A DNA stretch of 64,000 nt. Origin: Pseudodesulfovibrio tunisiensis. Its GTDB lineage: Bacteria > Desulfobacterota > Desulfovibrionia > Desulfovibrionales > Desulfovibrionaceae. Shown in pieces: positions 37,920-48,760 of this stretch (positions within the stretch are counted from its first letter, which is position 1; each line of letters begins with the position of its first letter). The DNA lies in the NCBI RefSeq assembly GCF_022809775.1, contig NZ_CP094380.1:1351001-1415000 (forward strand), read 5' to 3'. The notes below the pieces were generated by a model. It searched no databases. It worked only from the letters and a program-made list of their open reading frames with translations, and was not told the DNA's origin. A program made the translations under genes and the position numbers.

Positions 37920-39057
37920 CGATGTTGCGGACAACCTCATGGTCCTGAATGAGATTCTGTCTCCGCACCATGACGTACAGGCCTGTCTGAGCGGGCTTGA
38001 AGCATTGGAGCTGATGGACTCGGGAGCCTCCCCGGACCTGATCCTTCTGGACGTGATGATGCCGGGCATGGACGGATACGAACTGTGCCGGATACTGAAG
38101 GACGACCCCCAGCGCAAATCCATCCCCATCATCTTCGTCACCGCCATGAATGAGGCGGAAAACGAGGAAAAGGGGTTTGCCCTCGGCGCAGTGGATTTCA
38201 TTGCCAAACCCGTTGTCCCCGCGCTGGTTCTGGCTCGCGTGGGCACGCATCTGGCCCTGTCCGGTCAGACCCGTCTGCTGGAAAAACTGGTACGGGAGCG
38301 AACCGCGGAACTGGAACAGGCCAAGGCCGAAGCCGAACGCGCCAACACTGCGAAAAGCGCCTTTCTCGCCAACATGAGCCACGAACTCCGCACGCCGCTC
38401 CACGGCATCATGGGCATGACCCAACTGCTGCTGTCCGGCGACATCACCCCGGAGCAGAAGGAATATCTGACTGCGGAGCTGGAATCCACGAAGCGACTTC
38501 AAACCGTGGTCAACGACATGCTGCAACTTTCCGCGGCGGAAAGCGGCACGATACGGCCCGTCATACGGGAATTCCGGTTCCACGACATTCTCGAACCACT
38601 CAACACCTTGTACGATCCCCAAATCAAGGCCAAGGGACTCCAATTGACCGTGGACATGCCGGAAGATGACGACTGCCTTGTCCATGGCGACGTAGACCTT
38701 GTCAGGCAGGTGCTTGTCGCCCTGCTCAACAATGCGATCAGATTCACGCCGCAAGGCGAGATAACCATTTCCGTGGAACCGCGCATCCAGTCGGGAGAGC
38801 GGACAACGCTCCTGTTTCGGGTCGAGGATTCCGGGATAGGCATCCCCCGGGAAAAACAGAACGAAATATTCCAGCGCTTTACGATCGTTGAAGACTACAT
38901 GACCAAGAAATACGGCGGGGCCGGCCTGGGACTCCCCATAGCAAAACGCCTGGTGGAACTCATGAACGGCAAAATCTGGCTGGACAGTCGAGAGGGCAAA
39001 GGCACCACGGTCTTCTTCACCATTCCCTGCAATTTGCAACGTGACAGGTCCGCATGA
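37891..39057 (+). CDS. Receiver-histidine kinase (REC-HisKA-HATPase), soluble
   Basis: 388 residues without a membrane segment. Receiver with Asp in [13 protein letters not shown] at about residue 54, a coiled linker ([20 protein letters not shown]), HisKA with His164 ([12 protein letters not shown]), and HATPase with [13 protein letters not shown] and [13 protein letters not shown]. It begins inside the preceding gene (29-bp overlap), so both are made together, and its N-terminal receiver probably takes phosphate from the HPt of that protein. No DNA-binding output is present, so a further response regulator encoded elsewhere is needed. Confidence 0.93.
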   Translation: MKTSKILIVDDVADNLMVLNEILSPHHDVQACLSGLEALELMDSGASPDLILLDVMMPGMDGYELCRILKDDPQRKSIPIIFVTAMNEAENEEKGFALGAVDFIAKPVVPALVLARVGTHLALSGQTRLLEKLVRERTAELEQAKAEAERANTAKSAFLANMSHELRTPLHGIMGMTQLLLSGDITPEQKEYLTAELESTKRLQTVVNDMLQLSAAESGTIRPVIREFRFHDILEPLNTLYDPQIKAKGLQLTVDMPEDDDCLVHGDVDLVRQVLVALLNNAIRFTPQGEITISVEPRIQSGERTTLLFRVEDSGIGIPREKQNEIFQRFTIVEDYMTKKYGGAGLGLPIAKRLVELMNGKIWLDSREGKGTTVFFTIPCNLQRDRSA

Positions 39058-39063
39058 AAAAAA

Positions 39064-39090
39064 GACAGCCTCCATTGACTGGAGGCTGTC
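39064..39090 (-). terminator. Terminator of the ydbH-ynbE-ydbL operon
   Basis: GACAGCCTCCA (39064-39074) pairs with TGGAGGCTGTC (39080-39090). On the minus strand it is followed by TTTTTTT, a classical terminator; it also follows the kinase stop on the plus strand. Confidence 0.85.
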
Positions 39091-39103
39091 CGGTTTCACG
39101 ACA

Positions 39104-39463
39104 TCATTTTCTGTACCACGAGCCGTCCGGGGCCTGAAGTTTCTCCCCGGGTCTGGCCCGTTCCCGAAGTTGGGCTGCACGGCGCTGGCCCACGAATTCC
39201 GGGGCAACCCCCTGTTTTCTGCCAATGGCCTGATACACCTTGCGGCGATCGGCGTTTTCCGCGGAGACCACGTCCCCGCCCTTGCCTGTCAGGGATTCCA
39301 GATAGCCCTGATTGTTCTCTCCCACGGCACCTTGTGCCTTGAGCGCATTGATTGCAGGCAGACGTTGCACCATGCGATCCTTGAGATTCCCGGCAAAGGC
39401 CGGTCCGGAACACAGGGCAAGGGCCAATACGACCATAAAGATGTAGGCAGCAGTGCGTTTCAT
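39104..39463 (-). CDS. ydbL: YdbL family periplasmic protein (DUF1318)
   Basis: 119 residues with a Sec signal peptide (MKRTAAYIFMVVLALALCSG, cleavage after AFA) and a mature DUF1318 domain (NLKDRMVQRLPAINALKAQG, then GVAPEFVGQRRAAQLRERAR). In E. coli, YdbL is part of the YdbH-YnbE-YdbL system, which helps move phospholipids between inner and outer membrane; YdbL is the periplasmic member. Here it is the last gene of the same three-gene order, four bases from ynbE. Confidence 0.85.
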   Translation of the reverse strand: MKRTAAYIFMVVLALALCSGPAFAGNLKDRMVQRLPAINALKAQGAVGENNQGYLESLTGKGGDVVSAENADRRKVYQAIGRKQGVAPEFVGQRRAAQLRERARPGEKLQAPDGSWYRK

Positions 39464-39466
39464 GGC

Positions 39467-39682
39467 TTACTCCGTCTTGCTTTCACCGGCCGGGGCAGGT
39501 CCGGCGTCGTCTATGTCGGAGAAAAAGTCGTCCAGTTCCCTGTCCACCTTGACGTTCACGTCTATGGTGATGTGGATGGGCTTGACCTCCACGGGTTTGA
39601 CCTCCACCTGATGGCTGGTGGAGCAGGCCGACGCCGCAAGCAGCAATCCGGCCAGGACGGCTCCGATGAGCAGATGTTTCAT
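39467..39682 (-). CDS. ynbE: YnbE family lipoprotein
   Basis: 71 residues. Signal peptide with lipobox LAASAC; the cysteine would be lipidated and anchor the protein in the outer membrane. The mature part is short (VKPVEVKPIHITIDVNVKVD) and ends in an acidic tail. The start at 39682 is preceded by GAGGGGAACC and gives a normal lipoprotein signal; an ATG five codons upstream is less likely. In E. coli, YnbE extends the periplasmic beta-sheet of YdbH, and the gene order here is the same. Confidence 0.82.
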   Translation of the reverse strand: MKHLLIGAVLAGLLLAASACSTSHQVEVKPVEVKPIHITIDVNVKVDRELDDFFSDIDDAGPAPAGESKTE

Positions 39683-39693
39683 CGCGGTTCCCC

Positions 39694-42293
39694 TCAATTG
39701 TTGTTGCCGAACACCCTGCGCAACCGCAGCATGCGGTCGAACGGCAGGTTGAAATTCACGTCCAGCCTGATGCCCTGAAAATTCATGCCTTCGGCTTCGG
39801 CGGACACCTCGGCAAAACCGAAATCCCTGGAATACTGAAACGGTAAATTCCCGGCGGGCTTTCCGTCAAGCTGCAACTGCACCTTGAGCATCTCCCCGTT
39901 GCTCGACGCAGTCACCTTGGCCCATCTGTACTCGAAATCCTTGAGAGCCTCGCTCGCAATCCTGAGCTGCACATACTGGGGCGAACTTGCAGGCACTCCG
40001 GCCAGCAGGTTTTCCGCCTGTCGCACGCGCAGATTGCCCCCGACATCGGGCGAGGACTGAAGCTGCGCCGCCTTGAACTGCACCACGCCATTGCGGATGG
40101 ACACGGGAATCCGCCCGCTCACCCGGCCTTCGCCCCGCGCATCCGCAAACCCGAGCTGCTCCAGCAGTTCCGTGATGCGCAGATTCGAGCAGTACAGGGT
40201 CAGGTCATACTCGTCCCTGCCTGGCACCACGCGAAACGGCATGGACTGGATATTGCCGCCCAGCCAGTCGAAAGTCACGGTTTCCACCACGACCGCCCCG
40301 CGTTCCTCGGCCTGAAACAGCACCTCCCCGTTGTCGAAGCGCATGCCCCGGAAATCCAGCCTGTCGAACGCCACGCTTTGAAGCGGGGCACTGCGCAGCG
40401 TCAGCAGATCGGGCATGTACAGGGAAAGCCGCATTCCGGATACATGCACGTCGTTTTCCGTATCGTGCAGATTGCCGCCCGTCAGGTAGATCTCGCCCTG
40501 AGCCGACGTGCCGCACACGCCGTACCCGAACCCGACCCAGGCCATGAGAATTCCGTCACCGGTCACCCCCTGCAACTGCGGAGCCAGTCGCCCCAGATCG
40601 AAACCGCCCGGCAGCTCGTAACTGTCCACATCCGCCCGCATCCGCACGAGATCACTCCCGAACGGCTCCACCCTGCCCGTTACCGAAGCCTTGAGCCCGG
40701 GCAGCAGCTCCCCAAGATAGGCGCCCTGCACGTCCAACGCATCACGATTCTGACGAACCCGCAAATCCAGACTTCCCAATTCGCGCCCGACAGCCCTGAT
40801 CCGGGCCACCTTGAGCCGCCCCCATTCCCCTGTCTCCAGAGGAAATCGCACGGGCAGGGAAAGCTTGCCTCCGGCAACACGGAAGCCCTTCCCCTTCACG
40901 GAAAGATTCCTCCCTTGCAGCACGAGTTCCGCTCCGATCTCGGGCGCAATGCGGACGGTCCCGGACAGGCTCAGGGCAGCACATGCGCCTTCCGCATCCC
41001 CGGCCCGGACGCGCACCGTTTCCAGCCGCACATCGATTGGTCCGGCAATCGAGCCGCCCAATTCGCCGCGCAGTTCCCCCTGCGCTCTGTACGGGCCAAA
41101 ATCGATGGTTGCATCGCCCGGCATCAATGCGCCCGGCTTTCCGTGCAGACTCCATTGCAGGGCAACCTGTTTCCCGTTCCCCCGAGCCTCGCCCTGCAAC
41201 ACGCATTGCGGCAGGACAAATTCACGAACCGAACCGTTCACGTCGCATCCTGCGGAAGCAGACCATTCCCCCTGCTCCACGCTGGCCCGGGCATGGCCCA
41301 CGGCGCGAAGTTCCCTGTCTGCCCCGTCCCGAAGCAGCAAATCATACTCCATGGACGCTTCAGTCCGCCTGGCAAACCGGATGCGCCCTGCCGCATGCAA
41401 CCGGGCGGCAAGGTCCGCCGCCTCCAGATGCCTGGTGGAGACATCAAAATGAAGCAGCCCGTCCGCTGTCTGCCGTGCGGACAGGGACACGCCTTCAGCC
41501 GAAGCCAGCACCTGCCCCTTGCGCAACAGAACCGGGGAATCCACCTGCATGTCGACGAGATGGATGCGGAGCCGCCGCCCTGTTTCAAATCATACTCGGC
41601 CTCGACCGTGCCCGCACCCCGCCCCGCCACGACCACGCCTTCGGGCAATACGCCCGAGGCCCGCGCCATTTCCTGCAAGGCCGCACGGTCCAGTTTCAGG
41701 GTCATGACCGCACGCCCGCTGTTCAAATCCGCATCGCCCCTTGCCGCCACGACAGCGCCCAGAGCTTCCGCGCGCAACGAAAATCCTGCCCGGGTCAGGC
41801 CAGGCTCAACGCCGCCTTCCAGTCCGAAGCGGACTTCCTGTCTGCGCCCGGCCACGGGAAGCGATATCACGCCATCGTCCACGCGAACCCGTGGCAGGGC
41901 CGGGAACCGTTCCAACGCAATCCCCTCGCCGTGTTCCGCGTCGCCCCGATCCTGAAAAGCCGTGTCCGCAAGAACAAGGCTCACGCCCCGGGCTCGAATT
42001 CCGGCCACATGCCCACGCACCAATTCACCCGGGGAATACGCCACTTCCAGTGAATCGATTTCCGCATTGCCCATGCCCGGCACATCCGCCAGCACATCGC
42101 GAACCTGCAAGGCATTCCACCCCACGGACGCAACCCGGCACTGCCGGACCAGCACCGCATTCTGTGCGCCGTTCACCACGCCCGGCAGAACCGACGACAG
42201 CAGCACAGGCAGAACCACGAACCAGCCAGCCAGCACGATCAGGCAGGTCAGGCACAGGCCTGCCGCAGAATATTTCACGATTTTTTCACGCAT
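39694..42293 (-). pseudogene. ydbH: YdbH family (AsmA-like) intermembrane lipid transport protein, frameshifted
   Basis: Reads as two overlapping frames on the minus strand. The first, from the ATG at 42293, has an N-terminal membrane anchor (YSAAGLCLTCLIVLAGWFVV) and a beta-rich periplasmic start. The second begins near 41571 with LRIHLVDMQVDSPVLLRKG and runs to 39694. One base is missing in the interval 41571-41590 (CCGCCGCCC region). Restored, the protein has about 866 residues, close to E. coli YdbH (879). It is a long beta-sheet bridge thought to carry phospholipids across the periplasm. The next genes encode YnbE and YdbL. The upstream ATG at 42311 is an alternative start. Confidence 0.82.
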
Positions 42294-42361
42294 GGTCGAT
42301 TCCCGTTCCATGTACTCTACAACGAGAACGCAACAGGCTCAATGTGGAACAAAAGCAAATG

Positions 42362-42431
42362 CCTTCGGCGACCCTCCCGGGGGGCTGGGCGCCGCCCAGA
42401 CCCGCCAAGGAGCAAGGCCCCTTGGATCCCC
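42362..42431 (+). repeat. Dispersed repeat copy 2 (plus orientation)
   Basis: Starts CCTTCGGCGACCCTCCCGGG and continues with GGGCTGGGCGCCGCCCAGAC, then CCGCCAAGGAGCAAGGCCCC. It matches the minus strand of 11338-11405. It is followed directly by a long hairpin, whereas copy 1 is followed by a short CCCC-AGAT-GGGG hairpin. Confidence 0.75.
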
Positions 42432-42435
42432 ATAT

Positions 42436-42508
42436 GTTTCGGGAAATGAAAGAGGCCGGATGCACGCCCTGTCGGGACATGCATCCGGCCACTTTCATTT
42501 CCCGAAAC
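42436..42508. repeat. 29-bp near-perfect inverted repeat (long hairpin)
   Basis: Arms 42436-42464 and 42480-42508 are complementary except for one position, around a 15-base centre that itself contains CCCTGTCGGG. It lies between divergently arranged ydbH (minus, starts 42293) and the end of holB (minus, 42683), with no T-run. The rest of the gap (42509-42682) shows no gene. Confidence 0.85.
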
Positions 42509-42682
42509 GGGTAGGTTCAAAAAAAGGCAAACTCTGTTTTGATTTTCCCCGAGTTCTATTCTTCGATAGCGAAATCTTCCGCTTTTCCACATCTCCCTGC
42601 GCCGCCAAACAAACCGGACAAATTCCCTCACCCCTTGCAGGAGGTGGAGAATCAAAAAATTCGGGAGACGCCGGAGGCATGT

Positions 42683-43522
42683 CTAGATCATGCGGGTGGC
42701 GACCCAGTCGAGCACGAGGGAGGGATTGACCGGGACCTGCGTATTCAGGGCGTCCTGCGCCTGATCAAGCACGAGGCCGATCCGGCGAAGTCCTTGCGGT
42801 CCATAGGCCTGGGCAAGTTGGGAGGATGCGGAGGTCGAATTCGAGCCGATCATGGCTTCACGCAGTTCGCGTTGCACGCCAAGCACGACCTGCATGGCAA
42901 GGTCCTTGTCCACGGCGCCCTTGGGCGATGTGCGTTCGAACCAGCCCTGCCCGGTACGCCAGAAACGCACAAGGGAATCGACCCATTCCGCAACGTCCGG
43001 AGCATTGTCCCGCTGGTCCGGCCACGCAAGGGTAACAACCCACGACCGGGAAACAAGGGTTTCGAGCAGCCGTTCCCGCTGCGGCGCGGTCAGCACGAAC
43101 ACGTTGCCGGGCCGGGGCTCCTCAAGGGATTTGAGAAGGGCATTGGCCGACTCGGTCATGAACATCTGGGCCTCGGCGAAAATGGTCACGCGGTAGCCGT
43201 CGCCGTTTGGCGGCTGGCCCCACACGCCCCGGGTATCGCGTATGGACTGCACCTTGATGAGTCCCTCCCGGCCGTCGAAAAAGAGCAGATCGTTGAAGAC
43301 CTGATCCGCGATCTGACGGCAGGAGGCACAGGACCGGCACGGAGGCTGGGCCGAGCGGCAATTCAGCAGCATGGCCCAGTAAAGGGAAAGGGCGACGCGC
43401 GTATCCGCGTCGCCCCCCTCGATGACTATGGATTGCGGAGGATTGGCAGCCATGGCGTCCAGACGACGCACCGCATGTTCCTGCCCGGCAAGGGCGGTCA
43501 GCGGATCAACAGGGACAGTCAT
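42683..43522 (-). CDS. holB: DNA polymerase III delta' subunit
   Basis: 279 residues from the ATG at 43522 (GGAG eight bases upstream). AAA+ clamp-loader fold: GQEHAVRRLDAMAANPPQS, a degenerate Walker A (IEGGDADTRVAL) as normal in delta', a zinc module with four Cys (CRSAQPPCRSCASC), FAEAQMFMTESANALLKSLE and TAPQRERLLETLVSR. It is a subunit of the replicative clamp loader. It is the last gene of a minus-strand unit with purA, 24 bases downstream of it. Confidence 0.88.
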   Translation of the reverse strand: MTVPVDPLTALAGQEHAVRRLDAMAANPPQSIVIEGGDADTRVALSLYWAMLLNCRSAQPPCRSCASCRQIADQVFNDLLFFDGREGLIKVQSIRDTRGVWGQPPNGDGYRVTIFAEAQMFMTESANALLKSLEEPRPGNVFVLTAPQRERLLETLVSRSWVVTLAWPDQRDNAPDVAEWVDSLVRFWRTGQGWFERTSPKGAVDKDLAMQVVLGVQRELREAMIGSNSTSASSQLAQAYGPQGLRRIGLVLDQAQDALNTQVPVNPSLVLDWVATRMI

Positions 43523-43545
43523 GTTCGCAACTCCACAAATGCTGC

Positions 43546-44814
<1,269 letters not shown>

Positions 44815-44926
44815 TTAGCTCCTTAAAATAACCGGATTATCCTCGCAAAAGGATTTTGCACGCACGAACGGTTATCTTCCGTAAATACAAATTTAGAGAT
44901 ATGTCAACTGCGGAATTGCGCGCAAA

Positions 44927-45292
44927 TCAATCGCCGGACCGGGGATTGAGCTTCAACAGTTTGCCTCGGCGATGGCTTTTGTCCCGTTCGGTCTCGCCAT
45001 TGCGGGAATTTTCCCCTTCCGAATCCCGGGTCTTCTTTTCCGGAGCGGTCAGGGCGATCAGATCGATTTCATGCGGCGCGTCCGGAATGCGGGACTGCGC
45101 CCATTCGTGATTGAACAACTGATTCTTGGAACGGACCGCCTGAATCAGGTTGAAGACCAGAACCGACTCCTCCCACTGCTTGGTGGGTTCGAAATGCTGT
45201 ACGATATCCGCATACTTCTCCCACAGATTCATGAGAGAAGCTTCGTCATAGGCATTGAGTTGCCGAGCGAGTTTGAGCAGGGCTTTTTCCAT
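44927..45292 (-). CDS. Conserved hypothetical protein, ~121 aa
   Basis: Family not recognised. The start at 45292 (MEKALLKLARQLNAYDEASL) is favoured over a longer upstream reading, but no strong ribosome-binding site supports either. The first ~85 residues are helical (LWEKYADIVQHFEPTKQWEE, then VLVFNLIQAVRSKNQLFNHE), and the C-terminus is charged and low-complexity (RDSEGENSRNGETERDKSHR). No signal peptide. It is 115 bases upstream of purA on the same strand, so co-transcription is possible. Its role is unknown. Confidence 0.65.
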   Translation of the reverse strand: MEKALLKLARQLNAYDEASLMNLWEKYADIVQHFEPTKQWEESVLVFNLIQAVRSKNQLFNHEWAQSRIPDAPHEIDLIALTAPEKKTRDSEGENSRNGETERDKSHRRGKLLKLNPRSGD

Positions 45293-45380
45293 GATGCGCT
45301 TCGAGTGTCCTTTTTTTTGCAGACTCCGGCGAACGGTTGCCGGGAATTCTCCTATAACAGAATAGAATCCGGGAGCCAAT

Positions 45381-45416
45381 GTGAAAACGCCGCCCGGTTT
45401 CGAGCGGCGTTTTCAC
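45381..45416. terminator. Terminator after the MCP gene
   Basis: GTGAAAACGCCGC (45381-45393) and GCGGCGTTTTCAC (45404-45416) form a perfect 13-bp stem around ten bases, with built-in A and T tracts on either side. Confidence 0.75.
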
Positions 45417-45446
45417 GTTAATGGGTCAACATGCCGGAATCGTCTT

Positions 45447-47144
45447 CTAGAAGCGTTCGAAGTCGTCGTCGCCTTCCATGTCCATGTCGATTCCTTCGTC
45501 CCCGGAAGAAGCGGTCGGGGCCGGCTTGGCAGGTCTTGTCGGCTTGCCCGCAGCAAGCGGCTTGGGTCGGGCCGCAGCCGCCTTCTTCTTCACGGAAACC
45601 TGAGTCGGCGGCGGTGCACTCACGTCGCGGTCGTCGAGCTTGAAGAACCGGATGACCTGCTGCAACTGCACGGCCTGCCCGGAAAGCTCTTCGGACGTGG
45701 ACGCAACCTCTTCAGACGCCGAGGCGTTCTGCTGAATGACCTTGTCCAGTTCCTGGATGGCACGGTTCACCTGTTCGCCACCCGCATTCTGCTCATTGGT
45801 GGCGGCGGAGATTTCCTGCACCAGTTCCGCTGTGCGCTGAATGTCCGGCACGATCTTGCCAAGCAGTTCTCCGGCCTGTTCGGCCACTTCCACGCTGGAG
45901 GACGAGAGTTCGCTGATCTCTGCCGCTGCGGTTCCGGACCGTTCGGCCAGCTTGCGCACCTCTGCCGCAACCACGGCGAATCCCTTGCCATGCTCACCGG
46001 CCCGGGCCGCTTCGATGGCCGCATTCAGGGCAAGCAGATTGGTCTGACGGGCTATGTCCTCGATGATGAGAATCTTTTCCGCAATCTGCTTCATGGCTGC
46101 CACGGTCTTGGCAACAGCCTGTCCGCCCTGCTCGGTATCCGAGGCAGCCTGATTGGTCATGTCGTTGGTGGTCTTGGCGTTCTCCGCATTCTGACCGATG
46201 CTGGAAGTCATTTCCTCCATGGAGGCCGAAACCTCTTCCACGGCCGAGGCCTGTTCGGTTGCGCCCTGACTCAGCTCGATGGCGCTGGCGGCAAGCTCCT
46301 CGCTACCCGCAGCCACCTGTTCCCCGGCCATGCGGACTTCGGTCACAACCCGGCGAATCTCGTAAACCATGTTGGACATGGCCTGGGAAAGCTGCCCGAC
46401 CTCGTCGTGACTCCTGACCGCAATGTCGCGTGACAAATCCCCTCGCGCCATGTGGTTGGAAACTTCCAAAGCTTCCTGAAGCGGACGAACCATGCTGCCG
46501 ACCACCAGAAACACGACGCCCACGATGACCAGAATCACGATGACGGTGGGAATGAGAATCTGCCAGCGCAGACTGGCAAGCTGGGTTTCCACGTCATCCA
46601 CATAGATGCCGGTGCCGACAATCCAGCCCCACGGCTTGTAGAGCTTGACGAACGAGACCTTGGGCACGGGCTGATCCGAGCCTTCCTTGGGCCATGCATA
46701 ATTGACGAAACCTTCCCCCTTTTCCCGGCTGACCTTGACGAACTCGCGGAAGATGTAGACTCCATCCGGGTCCTTGATGTCATGCAGATTCTTTCCATCC
46801 AGCGAAGGATTTGCCGAATGCATAACCATGACTTCATCCATGGTGTTTATCCAGAAATACTCGTTGCCCTTGTACCGGATGGTCTTGATTTCCTTCATGG
46901 CCCCCTGCTTGGCCTCCTCTTCGCTCATGGCGCCGGAAGCAGCCTTGTCGCCGAAAAAACCGATGATGCCATAGGCAACGTCCACCACGCTCCGGGTGGC
47001 GACCCGCTTTTCCTCCATGAGGGAATCCCCCACTATGGGCAGAAAGAATCCGAACAACCCGATGAGCACCAAGGCAATGGTCGAGAAAAAGATGCTCAGC
47101 ACCTTGGTACGCATGCTCCAATCGCGAAACTTCTTTACAGCCAT
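45447..47144 (-). CDS. Methyl-accepting chemotaxis protein with single Cache sensor
   Basis: 565 residues from the ATG at 47144 (GGAGG five bases upstream). Membrane helix near 13-34, periplasmic sCache domain ([20 protein letters not shown], then VNYAWPKEG and [14 protein letters not shown]), second membrane helix near 192-214, HAMP, and the MCP signalling domain with the invariant hairpin tip ([20 protein letters not shown]). The tail is Ala/Pro/Lys-rich and ends [11 protein letters not shown], which might be a tether for CheR/CheB. Cache domains of this kind commonly bind small carboxylates. The gene stands alone. Confidence 0.95.
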   Translation of the reverse strand: MAVKKFRDWSMRTKVLSIFFSTIALVLIGLFGFFLPIVGDSLMEEKRVATRSVVDVAYGIIGFFGDKAASGAMSEEEAKQGAMKEIKTIRYKGNEYFWINTMDEVMVMHSANPSLDGKNLHDIKDPDGVYIFREFVKVSREKGEGFVNYAWPKEGSDQPVPKVSFVKLYKPWGWIVGTGIYVDDVETQLASLRWQILIPTVIVILVIVGVVFLVVGSMVRPLQEALEVSNHMARGDLSRDIAVRSHDEVGQLSQAMSNMVYEIRRVVTEVRMAGEQVAAGSEELAASAIELSQGATEQASAVEEVSASMEEMTSSIGQNAENAKTTNDMTNQAASDTEQGGQAVAKTVAAMKQIAEKILIIEDIARQTNLLALNAAIEAARAGEHGKGFAVVAAEVRKLAERSGTAAAEISELSSSSVEVAEQAGELLGKIVPDIQRTAELVQEISAATNEQNAGGEQVNRAIQELDKVIQQNASASEEVASTSEELSGQAVQLQQVIRFFKLDDRDVSAPPPTQVSVKKKAAAARPKPLAAGKPTRPAKPAPTASSGDEGIDMDMEGDDDFERF

Positions 47145-47397
47145 GACATCCTCCGACCATTTGATAAGATATGTAGACGATTTCATTCCGACGACATTTC
47201 TGCTCTTATGCCTAAATATATGCATGAAACCCCGTACGGGGAACAGTATTTTCGTCATGAGCCGTGATAATCTGGACAAAATGCCGAAAAAGAGGTGCGG
47301 TGGACGTCCGGGAAAGGCCGGGACAATCGAATTGCCCGCCGGTGACTCCTGTGATATGACCGCCCATCCAGCAGACAATACCAATGGAGAGAGTGCC

Positions 47398-48672
47398 ATG
47401 AGCGATCTGAAGCAGATGTACAAGACCCTTCAGCAGGATCCTTTTGCCGGGGAACTGACCCTGACTCTGGGTGACCAGAAACTGGTCTTCCGCAAACGGA
47501 CCTGGGAAATCGACGGTGAGACAAAGGGCCTCCGCTATGGAGAGAACCCGGACCAGCCCGCCGCCCTGTTCGAACTGGCCGAAGGCGGCCTTGAAATCGG
47601 CGGCGTGACCTTCAAGGGTGCGGGCCGGGGTCTGGTGTCCTCCCTGTCCGAGGAGCACATGCTCCAGGCAGGCAAGCACCCGGGCAAGATCAACCTTACC
47701 GACGTGGACAACGGGCTGAACATCCTTCAGTACCTTTCCGCCAAGCCTGCGGCCGTGATTCTCAAGCACAACAACCCGTGCGGCGCGGCCTGGGACGAAT
47801 CCGGCGTTGCCTCGGCCCTGAAAAAGGCGTTCGACGCGGACCGCATCGCGGCCTTTGGCGGCGCGATCATCCTGAACCGCAAGGTGGACATGGCCTGCGC
47901 CGATATCATCAACTCCGCGTACTTCGAGGTCGTGGCCGCCCCCGAATTCGATGCGGACGCTCTGGAATCCATCAAGCAGCGCAAGAACCTGCGCATCATG
48001 GAAATCCCGGGCATCAAGGAGCTCGACCAGTTCAGCCGGGAACCGTTTCTGGACATCAAGTCCCTGATGGACGGCGGCATGGTGGTCCAGTTCTCCTTCC
48101 GCAACCGCATCCTTTCGACAGACGACTTCATGCCCGCCGAAACCGAAAAGGACGGCAACAATTTCATCGCCCGCGCTCCGAACAGACAGGAAGCCGACGA
48201 CCTGCTCTTTGCCTGGGCCGTCGAAGCCGGCGTGACCTCCAATTCCGTACTGTTCGTCAAGGACGGGGCCACCACGGCCATCGGCACCGGCGAACAGGAC
48301 CGCGTGGGTTGCGTGCAGCTCGCCGTATCCAAGGCATACACCAAGTACGCCGACCTGCTGGCCTTCAACGAACTGGGCATGTCCCTGTTCGAGCTGCGCC
48401 TCAAGGCCGAGGAAGACGAAGACATGGCAGCCAAACTTGCCGACATCGAGGCCAGAACCAAGGAAGCCAAGGGCGGCCTGCCCGGTTCCGTGGCAGTGTC
48501 CGACGGCTTCTTCCCGTTCCGCGACGGCGTGGACCTGTGCATCGGTCAGGGCATCACCGCCATTGCCCAGCCCGGCGGCTCCATCCGCGACTGGGAAGTG
48601 ATCCAGGCCGTGAACGAGGCCTCCCCGCAGGTGGCCATGGTCTTCACGGGCCAGCGTTCCTTCAAGCACTAG
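47398..48672 (+). CDS. AICAR transformylase domain protein (PurH-like, lacks the IMP cyclohydrolase domain)
   Basis: 424 residues. Carries out the formyl transfer to AICAR, the penultimate step of IMP synthesis, or its equivalent. The AICAR transformylase domain is complete: [12 protein letters not shown] (near 55), [12 protein letters not shown] with the catalytic Lys-His, [13 protein letters not shown], and the C-terminal [11 protein letters not shown] and [14 protein letters not shown]. The N-terminal MGS-like cyclohydrolase domain of bifunctional PurH is missing, so IMP closure must be done by another protein. The start at 47398 follows GGAGAG. A terminator at 48696 ends the unit. Confidence 0.92.
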   Translation: MSDLKQMYKTLQQDPFAGELTLTLGDQKLVFRKRTWEIDGETKGLRYGENPDQPAALFELAEGGLEIGGVTFKGAGRGLVSSLSEEHMLQAGKHPGKINLTDVDNGLNILQYLSAKPAAVILKHNNPCGAAWDESGVASALKKAFDADRIAAFGGAIILNRKVDMACADIINSAYFEVVAAPEFDADALESIKQRKNLRIMEIPGIKELDQFSREPFLDIKSLMDGGMVVQFSFRNRILSTDDFMPAETEKDGNNFIARAPNRQEADDLLFAWAVEAGVTSNSVLFVKDGATTAIGTGEQDRVGCVQLAVSKAYTKYADLLAFNELGMSLFELRLKAEEDEDMAAKLADIEARTKEAKGGLPGSVAVSDGFFPFRDGVDLCIGQGITAIAQPGGSIRDWEVIQAVNEASPQVAMVFTGQRSFKH

Positions 48673-48695
48673 AGGCCCGATCATAACGAATCCAC

Positions 48696-48723
48696 GGCCT
48701 CGCGGCCCAGTCGCCGCGAGGCC
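48696..48723 (+). terminator. Hairpin after the AICAR transformylase gene
   Basis: GGCCTCGCGGC (48696-48706) pairs with GCCGCGAGGCC (48713-48723), followed by ATTTGCGTCTTTT. Confidence 0.65.
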
Positions 48724-48760
48724 ATTTGCGTCTTTTGAGACGCGGAAGTACAGGTACAGA

